Shown here: positions 35,109 through 44,121 of the stretch, piece after piece | Layout of the letters: each line of letters opens with the position of its first letter | Position numbering within the stretch: the first letter of the stretch is position 1 | DNA from: Methylorubrum populi | GTDB taxonomy: Bacteria > Pseudomonadota > Alphaproteobacteria > Rhizobiales > Beijerinckiaceae | Direction: 5' to 3' | Length of the DNA: 64,000 bases | Assembly (NCBI RefSeq): GCF_002355515.1 | Contig: NZ_AP014809.1 | Location: forward strand, 3,992,501 to 4,056,500 | Translations under genes and position numbers: made by a program | Notes under the pieces: generated by a model | Databases searched by the model: none | The model's input: the letters and a program-made list of their open reading frames with translations, nothing else | What the model was told of the DNA's origin: nothing

Positions 35109-36389
35109 ATGGGCGCCGGGCCGATGCGCACCGCGCCGCTTGATCCTACGCCGGGGGTGGACTCCCCCCCGCTCTCCGCGCCTCCGGGCGCGCTGCCCGT
35201 GCAGGAGACCCTGCGACGGCTGGAGCAGGAATTCGCGCGCATCCTCGATTCCGGGCCGCAAATGGCTCCGGATGCGGAGAGAGCGGCCGAGCCTGTCTAC
35301 GTCACCCGGCCGTTCCTGCCGCCGCTCGAAGAGTTCGAACCGCTGCTGCGCCAGATCTGGCAGACACGAATCCTGACCAATGGCGGCCCGTTCCACCAGG
35401 AGCTGGAAGCGCGGCTGAGCGATCATCTCGGCGTGCCGCAGGTCGCCCTGTTCAACAACGCGACCACCGCGCTGATCATGGCCCTGCGGGCGCTCGACCT
35501 GACGGGCGAGGTGATCACGACGCCCTATTCCTTCGTGGCGACGTCGCACGCCCTTCTCTGGAGCGGCCTCACCCCCGTCTTCGTGGACATCGATCCGGTG
35601 ACCCTCAACCTTGATCCCGCCCGGATCGAAGCCGCGATCACCCCGCGCACCAGCGCGATCCTGCCGGTCCACTGCTACGGCCAGCCCTGCGACGTGGACG
35701 CCATCGCGGAGATCGCCGCCCGGCACGGGCTCAAGGTGATCTACGATGCCGCCCACGCCTTCGGCGTCCGCCACGGCGACGGAAGCGTGCTGAACCACGG
35801 CGACCTCTCGGTCCTGAGCTTCCACGCCACCAAGGTGTTCAACACCTTCGAGGGCGGGGCCATCGTCTGTGCCGATCCGGCGATGAAGGACCGGATCGAC
35901 AAGCTCAAGAATTTCGGCTTCGACGACGAGACCTCGGTCATCGGCGTAGGCTTGAACGGCAAGATGAGTGAGCTGAACGCGGCGCTCGGCCTCGTCCAGC
36001 TTCGGCACATCGATACGGTGCTGTCGCGTCGGCGGGCCATCGACGAGACTTATCGGCAGGGATTGCGCGACATTCCCGGCCTCCGCTGCCTCGACCGCGC
36101 GGGGGAGGGGGCGGCCAACTACGCCTATTTCCCGATCCTGGTCGGCCCGGATTATCCGATCGGCCGCGACGCGCTCTACGAAGCGCTCAAGCGGGATGGC
36201 GTCCATCCGCGGCGCTACTTCCACCCCCTGATCTCCGACCATCCGATGTACCGGACGCTGCCCAGCGCCCGGCGCGAGGATCTGCCCGTCGCCGCCATGG
36301 CCGCCGACCGGGTGCTGTGCCTGCCGATCTATCCCGATCTCGACCCCGCCACCGTGGCCCGGATCGTCCGGCGGATCGCGCAGCCCTGA
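35109..36389 (+). CDS. DegT/DnrJ/EryC1 PLP-dependent sugar aminotransferase
   Basis: 426 residues. The DegT/DnrJ/EryC1 fold is clear: TRILTNGGPFHQELEARLSDH, LFNNATTALIMALRALDL, VITTPYSFVATSHALLWSG, YDAAHAFGVRHGDGSVLNHG, the PLP lysine in SFHATKVFNTFEGG and KNFGFDDE. It transfers an amino group to a nucleotide-linked keto-sugar, as in surface-polysaccharide aminosugar synthesis. An extra N-terminal segment of about 50 residues precedes the usual start, so an internal start is possible. No sugar-nucleotide genes are adjacent. The following 540 bp (36390-36933) hold no gene I can support; a weak hairpin at 36401-36422 may end the transcript. Confidence 0.88.
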   Translation: MGAGPMRTAPLDPTPGVDSPPLSAPPGALPVQETLRRLEQEFARILDSGPQMAPDAERAAEPVYVTRPFLPPLEEFEPLLRQIWQTRILTNGGPFHQELEARLSDHLGVPQVALFNNATTALIMALRALDLTGEVITTPYSFVATSHALLWSGLTPVFVDIDPVTLNLDPARIEAAITPRTSAILPVHCYGQPCDVDAIAEIAARHGLKVIYDAAHAFGVRHGDGSVLNHGDLSVLSFHATKVFNTFEGGAIVCADPAMKDRIDKLKNFGFDDETSVIGVGLNGKMSELNAALGLVQLRHIDTVLSRRRAIDETYRQGLRDIPGLRCLDRAGEGAANYAYFPILVGPDYPIGRDALYEALKRDGVHPRRYFHPLISDHPMYRTLPSARREDLPVAAMAADRVLCLPIYPDLDPATVARIVRRIAQP

Positions 36390-36933
36390 CGCTGCCCGAC
36401 ACGGCCGCGATCGCACGGCCGTCTTCCGTCCCCCCTCTCCCGGCCGCTTCCGGCCCCCCGGGGGACGGGCGTTGCCGGCCGCCGGCGGAGCGCCTGGATG
36501 CCCGGATCGACCGATGACCGACCCGGTCGCGGCCAACGCTCGTCGCACACGATCGCCGAACGGGACGCGCGAGAAGGCAAACCCGCCTCCGATGGTCCAG
36601 ACGCCGTCGATGAAGAGTCACGTGCCGAGTGCACCGTCTCGACCTGCCGGTGACCATGCCCGACCGGGGCGCAGCAAAAGAGACGATGTCAAATGACGCA
36701 TGTCGCGCCCCGTACCGAGGCCATGACAAATATTGGAATGTCGGAAATCGTACGCACGCGGAGGACCGGCTTACATCTCCTCGCATCAATGCTTAGAGTG
36801 TTCTCAAATTTCCCGATCACCCGCGTGCTCCCGTCGGCCGTGCCGGTCGGGCGGAGGATCCGGGAGGGCAGGGTGGGAAGCCGCGTCGCCGGGTCTCGCG
36901 GCGGCTCGGGCATTTCACGTTTCGGGAGCGGGC

Positions 36934-37314
36934 ATGACCGAGCCGGATCAGAGAGATTTCGTCCTGCTCGTCCAGGCCAATCCGATCGTCGGCCTGGATC
37001 TGGCTGATGCCGTGGCGGGAGCGGGTGGCCGCGTCCGCGAACCGTTCGGTACGGCTGCGGAAGGGCAGCGATGGCGCGCGGGCGGGAGCCCGGCCCTGAC
37101 GGCTCTCGATCTCGCGGCGGCGGACGATGACGGAACGCGGCTGGCGCCAAGCCTTCGCCGACGCGGGGTCCCCTTTCCGGCCCGCGCCGAGAGCGGCACC
37201 GCCGCTGCGCTCGCGGATCTCGCGGAGCCACCGCTCCTGACCGAGTCGGCCTGGCCGCGCGACGTCGTCCACGTGACGGGTGAACCGGCCGATCGGGCAG
37301 GAAGGGCGCAATGA
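36934..37314 (+). CDS. Divergent response-regulator receiver protein
   Basis: 126 residues from ATG at 36934 (GGGAG 7 bases upstream). Its pattern is that of a lone CheY-like receiver: DFVLLVQANPIVGLDLADAVAGAGGRV at the start, ALTALDLAAADDDGTRLAPSLRRRGVPFP in the middle with a single Asp at the phospho-acceptor position, and AWPRDVVHV at the end where the conserved Lys-Pro should be. The acidic cluster after beta-1 (usually ED or DD) is Gln-Ala, so metal binding is probably lost. It overlaps the next gene by 4 bases (ATGA), so both are translated together. Confidence 0.6.
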   Translation: MTEPDQRDFVLLVQANPIVGLDLADAVAGAGGRVREPFGTAAEGQRWRAGGSPALTALDLAAADDDGTRLAPSLRRRGVPFPARAESGTAAALADLAEPPLLTESAWPRDVVHVTGEPADRAGRAQ

Positions 37315-38069
37315 GTGCGATGCAGGTCGTACCGGGCAGCGGAACGGCGATGAGCGGGCCCGTCCTGCGCAAGCTGCAAGGGTTCAGCCGGCTGGACGAG
37401 GCGGACGCGGCGGCCCTGGCGATGCTCGAGGCGGGACCGCGTCCGGTCCCGGCCGGGGCCGACCTCATCTGCGAGGGCGACCGGCCGGAGGGCATGATCG
37501 CGATCACCGAGGGCTTCGCCTGCCGCTACAAGCTGCGGGAGAACGGGGCACGCCAGATCATGGCCTACCTCATCCCGGGCGATATCTGCGACTTCGACAG
37601 CTCGGTCCTGAACCGGATGGATCACGCCATCGGCACGCTCTCCACCTGTCGTGTCGCGCGGATCGCACCGGAGGCCGGCCGGGATCTGCGTTCGCGCCCC
37701 GCCCTGGCCCGCAGCCTGCGCACGGCCGCACTGGTCGACGAGGCGATCCTGCGCGAATGGATCATGAATCTCGGCCGGCGCTCCGCCGTGGAGCGCCTCG
37801 CCCACCTGTTCTGTGAATTGCTCGTGCGCCTGCGGGCCGTGGGGCTGACCTTCGGGAACAGCTACGACTTGCCGATCACGCAGCTCGACCTTGCCGATAC
37901 CACCGGCATGACCAGCGTGCACGTGAACCGTTCGCTGGGCGAGCTCAAGCGCGCGGGGCTGATCGAGCGCACCGGCCGGCGCCTTACCCTGTGCGATCTG
38001 CCGCGCCTCATGGACATGGCCGAGTTCCGGCCGAACTACCTGCATCGCGAGATGTCGGCTGCGGCCTGA
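37311..38069 (+). CDS. Crp/Fnr-family transcriptional regulator
   Basis: 252 residues. An N-terminal cyclic-nucleotide-binding-like domain (PAGADLICEGDRPEGMIAITEGF, IMAYLIPGDICDFDSSVLN; residues about 30-145) is joined by a dimerisation helix to a winged helix (ITQLDLADTTGMTSVHVNRSLGELKRAGLIE, about 188-218). There is no Fe-S cysteine set, so the effector is unknown. The start codon overlaps the receiver gene, which suggests the two act in one pathway. Confidence 0.88.
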   Translation: MSAMQVVPGSGTAMSGPVLRKLQGFSRLDEADAAALAMLEAGPRPVPAGADLICEGDRPEGMIAITEGFACRYKLRENGARQIMAYLIPGDICDFDSSVLNRMDHAIGTLSTCRVARIAPEAGRDLRSRPALARSLRTAALVDEAILREWIMNLGRRSAVERLAHLFCELLVRLRAVGLTFGNSYDLPITQLDLADTTGMTSVHVNRSLGELKRAGLIERTGRRLTLCDLPRLMDMAEFRPNYLHREMSAAA

Positions 38070-38116
38070 GGCCGGAACCGTCCGATACGAGCGGTCTCGG
38101 ACGCGCGGAAGCCGCC

Positions 38117-38371
38117 TCAGCGGTCGCGGGTCTTCGTGGTGCGCGAATCCTGATTCCTATTGCCCTCCGCAGCGGGGGACGTTCCCAGTACGCCCGTATT
38201 CCCCGAGCCGCCGCCCATCTCCCCGGCCTTCATCGCATCACCCTTGCGCATCTCGCCCGCCGTCCCGGCACGGGACGTGTCTGAGGGCGCGGGTGTCTCC
38301 TGTGCGGCTGCGGCACCGAAGCCGCCAGCGAGAAAAAGTGAAGTCAAACAAGCAACGCGCAGCGTTCTCAT
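38117..38371 (-). CDS. Small exported hypothetical protein
   Basis: 84 residues with a clear signal peptide (MRTLRVACLTSLFLAGGFGAAAAQ) and GGGAG upstream of the ATG. The mature part is Gly/Thr/Ser-rich and unstructured (MGGGSGNTGVLGTSPAAEG). I recognise no family. It diverges from the next small exported gene across an A/T-rich 270-bp spacer (38372-38641) that contains a low-GC stretch near 38390-38470. Confidence 0.6.
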   Translation of the reverse strand: MRTLRVACLTSLFLAGGFGAAAAQETPAPSDTSRAGTAGEMRKGDAMKAGEMGGGSGNTGVLGTSPAAEGNRNQDSRTTKTRDR

Positions 38372-38641
38372 GAACGATCTCCCGAGAGTGATACTATCAA
38401 AAACTCAACAACGGCGTTATGTTTCAAAGCAAAAAGCCGAAGGTTTTTTAGAAATATTTTATGATCATCCAGAGCTTGCGCCACCGAAATGGCAACCGAT
38501 CCGTTCCGCCGTGTCGGGCGGGCTGAGACCGCCCCGCAGCGGTGCCCGGCGGGCTCAAGGAACGAGCCGACAGTTCCTGGCGTTCACCGTCGGACCTTGG
38601 CTGGAGCGCTCGCCCGGCCGGCAGGAGACAGGAGACGTTGA

Positions 38642-38905
38642 ATGATAAGGATCGGAACCCGCACGGCGCTGGCTCTGATCGCGTTCTCGGCCGCCGGCAC
38701 GGTCAGCGTGCGGGCCGGTGAGGAGGAGCAGGCCGCCCTCTGCCGCGACGACGTCATGCGGCTGTGCCTGACATCGATCCCCGACCGCGGCCGCATCGTG
38801 AGCTGCATGAAGGCCCAGCGGGCGAGCCTGAGTCCCGGCTGCCGGGCCGCCTTCGACGAAGGAATGACCGCCTCGGCCGGGCGGCGCTCCGCGAGCCTCC
38901 GCTGA
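38642..38905 (+). CDS. Small exported Cys-rich-repeat protein
   Basis: 87 residues with a signal peptide (ALALIAFSAAGTVSVRAG) and CAGGAG upstream. The mature part fits the cysteine-rich repeat pattern: ALCRDDVMRLCLTSIPDRGRIVSCM ... LSPGCRAAF, four cysteines spaced like periplasmic proteins of alphaproteobacteria with this repeat. Function unknown. It may be transcribed with the next gene. Confidence 0.7.
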   Translation: MIRIGTRTALALIAFSAAGTVSVRAGEEEQAALCRDDVMRLCLTSIPDRGRIVSCMKAQRASLSPGCRAAFDEGMTASAGRRSASLR

Positions 38906-39035
38906 AGGGCGGAGGGCGACGGTTCATCGTCGACATGCCCTCTCCAGACCGGACGCCACGCTCGCAGCGCGACCGGGCGGCGCCGGGACGGTACCCGCGC
39001 CCGCCCTCGATCAACGACAGGAGATACGCCGTCCG

Positions 39036-39473
39036 ATGACGCGTTCGATTCTTCCCCTCATTCTGGTCTCCGGCCTGGCGGTCCCTGCGTTCAGCCAGCC
39101 GGCCGCCGCGGTCGATGGCCCCCCGATGCTGCTTCACGGCAATTATTGCGGTCCCGGCAACAACGCGCCGGCGGCCCCCGTCGATGCGCTGGACGCCGCC
39201 TGCGCCCGCCACGACGCCTGCACGCCGGACGGCGCGCTCGCCCCGAAAGCCTGCAACCTGCGGCTCCAGGTGGATGCCGAGCGCGTGGCCGACGATCCCC
39301 GCCAGCCGCCCGATCTGCGGATGCTGGCCGGGCTCGTCGCCTCGGGCGCGGCGATGATGCCCTCGGCCCCGTCGGCTGCGCCGCGCGTCCCCACCGCTGC
39401 CCCCGCGGCGGTCGAGGTCCCGCCCGAGCCCGACGCCGACATGCGCCCCGAGCCGGATCTGCTGCCGGAATAG
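39036..39473 (+). CDS. Secreted phospholipase A2-like protein
   Basis: 145 residues with a signal peptide (about 1-25) and AGGAG 9-12 bases upstream. The mature protein has the PLA2 calcium loop and active site: HGNYCGPGNN (34-43) and DALDAACARHDACT (50-63, catalytic His59-Asp60). The enzyme family cuts the sn-2 ester of phospholipids. A Pro/Ala/Glu tail follows. The usual second half of a PLA2 domain with further cysteines is short, so activity is uncertain. Confidence 0.72.
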   Translation: MTRSILPLILVSGLAVPAFSQPAAAVDGPPMLLHGNYCGPGNNAPAAPVDALDAACARHDACTPDGALAPKACNLRLQVDAERVADDPRQPPDLRMLAGLVASGAAMMPSAPSAAPRVPTAAPAAVEVPPEPDADMRPEPDLLPE

Positions 39474-39527
39474 GACGTCCCCGTTCGATCTCGCGCGAAG
39501 CTCCGGTAGCGCCCACGCGGGCTGGCC

Positions 39528-39565
39528 GATCCGGTATCCCCTCCGCTTCGAGGGGACACCGGATC
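39528..39565. terminator. Bidirectional terminator between PLA2-like and dehydrogenase genes
   Basis: GATCCGGT and a second block TCCCCT (39528-39542) pair with AGGGGA and ACCGGATC (39551-39565), one mismatch, 8-base loop. It sits between convergent genes. Confidence 0.5.
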
Positions 39566-39584
39566 GAGGGTTTCGCGAGGCCCT

Positions 39585-40673
39585 TCAGGCCCCCCGGGCG
39601 AGTTCCGTCGTGATGTGTTTCGCCGACGGCGTGACGATCGCCACGAACTGCGCCTCGCGCAGGCGCCGGAACGCCTCGGCGCCCTCCAGATATCCCCGCG
39701 CGCCGGCCTGCAGCATCGCGGATTGCGCCGCCTCCAGGGCCAGCCACGACACGTCGAGACGCAGGCGCAGGGTCTCCAGGAAGGTCGCGCGGTCGGTCTC
39801 GGCATGCGCGTGCGCCGCAGCGTCGACACGCGCGCGCAGGGCGTCCGCCCGCGCCTCGATCGCCTCCGGCCCGAGCGGCAGGAACGCCGCGTCGGCGCGC
39901 CCGCGGGCATCCTCCCGCATCAGCGCCGCGACCCCGCGGGCCAGCCCGAGCCCCATCCCGGCCTGGAGCAGCACGAAGCCGTTGCGGATGCGCGGCACGA
40001 AGGCGGCAGCATCGTGGGTGATCACGTCGTCATCGGCCAGGTGCGCGTCGCGGATCATCACCGTGTAGGTGCCGGTGCCTTCGAGCGCGACGAAGCGGGC
40101 ATTGGCCGCGATCGACACGGCCTCGGCGCCGGCCTCGAACAGCCCCATCACCCGCCGCCCGTCGGGCAGGGAAACGATGCCGGCGAAGCGGTGGCCGGGG
40201 CCGAGATTGGAGACCCAGGGCAGGCGCCCGCGCACCCGGTAGCCGTCGCCCGCGCGCTCGCCCTGGAGCGCCAGCGGCTCAATGCCGGAGAACGCCTTCA
40301 TCGGGTTCGACAGCCCGGTGCCGCCGAGCGCCGCGCCCGCGGCGAAGGCGGCCAGGTGGCGGCGCGGGCCGGCCTCGTCGCCGCGGGCGAGATACCAGAC
40401 CAGGGCGTCCTGGCACCACATGCAGAAGGCGGTGGAGAGGCAGGCCCGCCCCGCCTCCGTCATCGCGTCGATGGCGGCGAGAAGCCCCACCGCCGTGCCG
40501 TCGGCGTGGTGCCCGTAGGCCCCGGCGGCCCCGAGCGCCCGCAGGATGTCGTCGGGATACGCCCCGGCATCGATGGCGCCGAGGCGCGGGCGCAGGGCGT
40601 CGCGCACGATCCCGGCCACGATCCCTGCGACGTCGGGCGGGAGGGATTCCGCGATGCGGGCGCTGGCGGCCAT
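39585..40673 (-). CDS. Acyl-CoA dehydrogenase-family flavoprotein
   Basis: 362 residues from ATG at 40673, 5 bp after the OsmC stop. Landmarks of the acyl-CoA dehydrogenase fold are AGRACLSTAFCMWCQDALVWYLARG, GTGLSNPMKAFSGIE, VRGRLPWVSNLGPG and the C-terminal helix bundle with LRLDVSWLALEAAQSAMLQAGARGYL. The position in an ABC importer operon suggests an oxygen-dependent or flavin enzyme that processes the imported compound (such as desulfonation or C-S cleavage, as with SfnB/DszC-like proteins), which is inferred from context. Confidence 0.75.
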   Translation of the reverse strand: MAASARIAESLPPDVAGIVAGIVRDALRPRLGAIDAGAYPDDILRALGAAGAYGHHADGTAVGLLAAIDAMTEAGRACLSTAFCMWCQDALVWYLARGDEAGPRRHLAAFAAGAALGGTGLSNPMKAFSGIEPLALQGERAGDGYRVRGRLPWVSNLGPGHRFAGIVSLPDGRRVMGLFEAGAEAVSIAANARFVALEGTGTYTVMIRDAHLADDDVITHDAAAFVPRIRNGFVLLQAGMGLGLARGVAALMREDARGRADAAFLPLGPEAIEARADALRARVDAAAHAHAETDRATFLETLRLRLDVSWLALEAAQSAMLQAGARGYLEGAEAFRRLREAQFVAIVTPSAKHITTELARGA

Positions 40674-40678
40674 CGCGT

Positions 40679-41236
40679 TCAGGCCCGCGCCAGGGTGACG
40701 GCGACCGGGTTCTTCACCGTGTTGAGCACCGGCGACCACTGCCCGGCATGGGCCACGAGCTCGTCGAGTTCGGCCGGGCTCGCGCCCTCGATGTCGAGAT
40801 GCACCTTGAGCCGGACAGTGGTGAGCCCGACCGGCTTCTCCGACAGGTCGCCGGTGCCCCAGACCGAGGTGATGTTGATGTCGCCCTCAGATTCGACCTC
40901 GATGCCCTTCACGGTCCAGCCGCGGGCGATGGCGTTGGCCTGGAGGCCGACCGCGACGCAGGTGCCGAGCGCGGCGAGCAGCGCCTCGGTCGGGTTCGGG
41001 GCGGTGTCGTCGCCGAGCAGGGCCGGCGGCTCGTCGACGATGTGGGCGTCGAGGTTGCGGATGTAGTTGAGGTGGCGGAAGCGGCGGCCCTCCGCGACGG
41101 TGCGGGCGCGCACGGTCTTCACCACGCTCGGATCGGCGCGGCCCTTCTCGGACAGGGCGTGCAGCCTATCGCGGTCGATCGGCTCGAACACCCGCTCGAA
41201 GGTCTGGACGATCTCCTTGGCGGCAGTGGCGGTCAT
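40679..41236 (-). CDS. OsmC-family protein
   Basis: 185 residues from ATG at 41236 (GAGGAG 8 bases upstream). The OsmC/Ohr fold is shown by VRARTVAEGRRFRHLNYIRN, the peroxidatic Cys in ALLAALGTCVAVGLQANA, and the LTTVRLKVHLDIEG strand. Proteins of this kind are thiol peroxidases or bind small thiols. The second Cys of Ohr is not obvious, so it belongs to the wider OsmC group. It is in the ABC operon, 11 bp downstream of the permease gene. Confidence 0.88.
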   Translation of the reverse strand: MTATAAKEIVQTFERVFEPIDRDRLHALSEKGRADPSVVKTVRARTVAEGRRFRHLNYIRNLDAHIVDEPPALLGDDTAPNPTEALLAALGTCVAVGLQANAIARGWTVKGIEVESEGDINITSVWGTGDLSEKPVGLTTVRLKVHLDIEGASPAELDELVAHAGQWSPVLNTVKNPVAVTLARA

Positions 41237-41247
41237 GGTGTGTCTCC

Positions 41248-42105
41248 TCAGGTGGCGGGAATCCAGCGGGCGCGGGCGGCGAGCCGCCCGAGACCGGTGT
41301 CGAGGGCGTAGCCGATCAATCCGATCAGCAGGACGAGGGCGGCGAGCCGGTCGTAGGAGAGGGTGTCGCGGGCATCGTTGATGGCGTAGCCGAGCCCGCT
41401 CGTGACCCCGAGATATTCGGCCGGCACCAGCACGATCCAGGCGACGCCGAGCGCGAGGCGCAGGCCGGTCAGGATGTCCTGCAGCACCGCCGGAACGATG
41501 ACGGCGCGCAGAGCCGCGAGCCGGCCCGCGCCGAGGTTGCGCGCCATGGCGAGCCAGACCGGATCGACCCGCTTCACCCCGGCGGCGGTGGCGAACAGGA
41601 TCGGCCAGATCGCGGCGGCGGCGATCAGGAAGACGATGGCCCCGTCCCAGCTCGGAAAGGCCAGCACCGCGACGGGCATCCAGGCGAGCGGCGAGATCAT
41701 CCGCAGGAGCTGGAACGGCGGCTGCAGGATGCGCTCGGCGAGCGGCACCGAGCCGACCAGCAGCCCGAGCGGCGCGCCGAGGAGAAACGCCGCGGCGAGG
41801 CCCTGGCCGATCCGGGCGAGGCTCGGCGCCGCGGCCCGCCACGCCTCGCCGGAGCCGATCAGCTCGGCGAAGGAGGCCAGCGCCGGCCCCGGCGCGAAGC
41901 CGGCGAAGGCGGCGTAGGCCGGCACGCTTTCCAGAACCAAGCCGCCCACGAACCACAGGGCGAGCAGCCCCGCGAGGCCGACGAGCGGAGCCAGCCGGTC
42001 GAGGAAGGAACTCCCCAACCGCGCACCGATCCAGACCCGGCGCGGCGCCTGAGCCGCGACCTGCCGCTCGACGGCGAGCGCCGCCTCGATCGCGCCCCCG
42101 CTCAC
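41248..42105 (-). CDS. ABC transporter permease (nitrate/sulfonate/taurine type)
   Basis: 285 residues. The BPD_transp_1 fold is shown by about six membrane helices and the EAA-like loop AMARNLGAGRLAALRAVIVPAVLQDILTGLRLALG. It resembles SsuC/TauC. It overlaps the substrate-binding gene by four bases, showing translational coupling. Confidence 0.9.
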   Translation of the reverse strand: MSGGAIEAALAVERQVAAQAPRRVWIGARLGSSFLDRLAPLVGLAGLLALWFVGGLVLESVPAYAAFAGFAPGPALASFAELIGSGEAWRAAAPSLARIGQGLAAAFLLGAPLGLLVGSVPLAERILQPPFQLLRMISPLAWMPVAVLAFPSWDGAIVFLIAAAAIWPILFATAAGVKRVDPVWLAMARNLGAGRLAALRAVIVPAVLQDILTGLRLALGVAWIVLVPAEYLGVTSGLGYAINDARDTLSYDRLAALVLLIGLIGYALDTGLGRLAARARWIPAT

Positions 42106-43328
42106 AGGCTCAAGGTCTCCTGGCGGGTGAGCGCGGCGTCATCTGCCGCGCCCGGCCATTCGGGATAGCGCTGGAGCGAGGCGCGCACGAAGCGGTCGTC
42201 CACGAGATCGCGGGCGACGAAATCCGGGTCGAGCCCCTTGAGGAAGCCGGCATCGCCCTCGACCACGGTGTTGCCCATCGCCTCGACGATCAGCTTGGTG
42301 GCGGAGGGGTAGGGCCAGGGCTGGAAGTCGATGCGCTGCGCCGCCCAGTCGCGGTGGCGGATCGCGCCGCTCGCCTCGTAGGCCGGGCCGTAATCGGTGG
42401 TGGCCTTGATCACGACGTCGGCGGGCATCGGCAGGTAGCCGCGGCCCTCCTTCGAGATCAGCCGGGCAACCTCCTCGCGGTTCTTCACGCAATAGGCCTG
42501 CGCCCGCACGATGGCATCGACCGCCTTGCCGGCCCATTCGGGCCTCGCCGCGATCTGGCTCTCATGCGCGACCACGACGCAGCAGGGATGGTTCTTCCAG
42601 ATGTCGCCGGTGAAGCGCAGCATCCGCGCCCCGGCCTTCAGCTCGCCCAGCGCGTTGAACGGCTCGGCGACGATGTAGCCGTCGATCTTGCCCGCCGCGA
42701 GCGCCGCTGGCATCTCGGGCGGCGCCAGGATCTGCAGCGCGCACTCGTTCGGGCCGGCCTCGCCGCGGATCACCGGCGTGACGCCGGATTCGCGCAGCGC
42801 ATATTGCAGCACGACGTTGTGCATCGAGTACCAGTACGGCACCGCGACGCGCTTGCCCGCCAGCCCCTTAAAGTCCTCGATTCCGCTCTTTCCGCCGACG
42901 ACGATGCCCGAGCCGTTGGTGTGGGCCCAGGCCAGGATCTTGACCGGGAACTTGTTGTTGTAGCGCATCCAGACCGGGATGGGCTTCAAGAGGTGGGCGA
43001 GGTTGAACCTGCCCGCGGCAAAGCCCTCGACCAGCGCCGACCATGAGCGCACCGGGGTCGGCTCGGCGACCTTCAGGCCCACCTCCTCGAAATAGCCCTT
43101 GGCATGGGCCACCAGCAGCGCGGTCGCGTCGGTGATCGGCAGGTAGCCGATGCGCACGGTGTCGTCCTCGGCGGCATGCACCGCGCGGCCCGACAGGGCG
43201 AGACCGCCGCCGCCGAGCAGGGCGGCGAGGCCGCCGCGGGCGAGTGCGTCGAGGGTGTTGCGGCGCGTCCAGTCGGCGCGGGCCCATTCGTGGGTCCAGA
43301 GGGCGGAGAGGTCGTCGGGGGCGGTCAT
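42102..43328 (-). CDS. ABC transporter substrate-binding protein (nitrate/sulfonate/taurine type)
   Basis: 408 residues. It begins with a cytoplasm-like stretch and a Tat-type signal (RRNTLDALARGGLAALLGGGGLALSG). The mature NMT1/THI5-like periplasmic domain has VRIGYLPITDATALLVAHAKGYFEE, KPIPVWMRYNNKFPVKILAW and GKIDGYIVAEPFNALGELKAG. Such proteins bind nitrate, sulfonates, taurine or riboflavin-like precursors. The ligand is unknown. Confidence 0.88.
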   Translation of the reverse strand: MTAPDDLSALWTHEWARADWTRRNTLDALARGGLAALLGGGGLALSGRAVHAAEDDTVRIGYLPITDATALLVAHAKGYFEEVGLKVAEPTPVRSWSALVEGFAAGRFNLAHLLKPIPVWMRYNNKFPVKILAWAHTNGSGIVVGGKSGIEDFKGLAGKRVAVPYWYSMHNVVLQYALRESGVTPVIRGEAGPNECALQILAPPEMPAALAAGKIDGYIVAEPFNALGELKAGARMLRFTGDIWKNHPCCVVVAHESQIAARPEWAGKAVDAIVRAQAYCVKNREEVARLISKEGRGYLPMPADVVIKATTDYGPAYEASGAIRHRDWAAQRIDFQPWPYPSATKLIVEAMGNTVVEGDAGFLKGLDPDFVARDLVDDRFVRASLQRYPEWPGAADDAALTRQETLSL

Positions 43329-43350
43329 CTGCGGTCTCGGAGAGGAAGGA

Positions 43351-44121
43351 TCAGGCGGCGCGGCCGGTCACGCCGGCGGCGTCGTGGGCAACGGAGTCGC
43401 GAGGCAGGGCAGCGAGACGGCGGCGCAGTTCGGCCTCCGCGTCGTCACCGAGGGCGAAGTCCGCGGCGATGCGGGCCGGGCGCCCGTCGAGCACCACGGC
43501 GCGGTCCGCCAGCGCGGCGACGTCCGCGAGGTCGTGGGTGACGACGATCAGGGTCAGGTCGCGGGCGCGGGCGAGCCGCAGCACGTCGGCGCGCAGGCTC
43601 GCGCGCATCTCGGGGTCGAGGGCCGAGAACGGCTCGTCGAGGAGCAGGATCGAGGGCTCGCTCGCCAGCGCCCGGGCGAGCGCCACCCGCTGCTGCTGAC
43701 CGCCGGAGAGCTGGTGCGGCTTGGCCTCCGCGCGCGCGCCGAGGCCGAGATCGTCGAGGAGGCGGCGCGCTTGCGCCGCGCAGGCTCCCCGGTCGCGGCC
43801 GAGGCGCCCCGAGAGGCGGGCGGGCAGGAGCACGTTGTCGAGCACGCTGGCCCAGGGCAGCAGGGCAGGGCGCTGGAACATCACCGTGCAGCCCGGCACC
43901 GGCCCGCACGCGGGCGCGCCGTCGAGCCGCACGCTGCCGGAGGAGGGCGCGACGAGCCCGGCCATGATCTGCAGCAGGGTCGATTTGCCGACGCCCGAGC
44001 GGCCGAGAATGCCGATGCGCTCGCCCGCGCCGATCTCGAGATCAACGCGATCGATCACCGGATTCGGGCCGTAGCGATAGGCGACGGCCGCGAGGGCGAG
44101 ATGGGGAGCGGAACGCGACAT
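43351..44121 (-). CDS. ABC transporter ATP-binding protein (nitrate/sulfonate/taurine type)
   Basis: 256 residues. Walker A GRSGVGKST (40-48), Q-loop MFQRPALLPWASVLDNV, signature LSGGQQQRVALARAL, Walker B ILLLDEPFSALD and H-loop VVTHDLADV are all present. It powers the importer formed with the two following genes and is the first gene of the operon. Its upstream 500 bp includes a low-GC stretch (about 44205-44300), probably with the promoter. Confidence 0.92.
   Translation of the reverse strand: MSRSAPHLALAAVAYRYGPNPVIDRVDLEIGAGERIGILGRSGVGKSTLLQIMAGLVAPSSGSVRLDGAPACGPVPGCTVMFQRPALLPWASVLDNVLLPARLSGRLGRDRGACAAQARRLLDDLGLGARAEAKPHQLSGGQQQRVALARALASEPSILLLDEPFSALDPEMRASLRADVLRLARARDLTLIVVTHDLADVAALADRAVVLDGRPARIAADFALGDDAEAELRRRLAALPRDSVAHDAAGVTGRAA

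Noticed and set aside
36390..36933. Coding sequence between the aminotransferase and receiver genes
   Set aside because: Available frames are short, lack ribosome-binding sites and include a lower-GC stretch; I see no gene.
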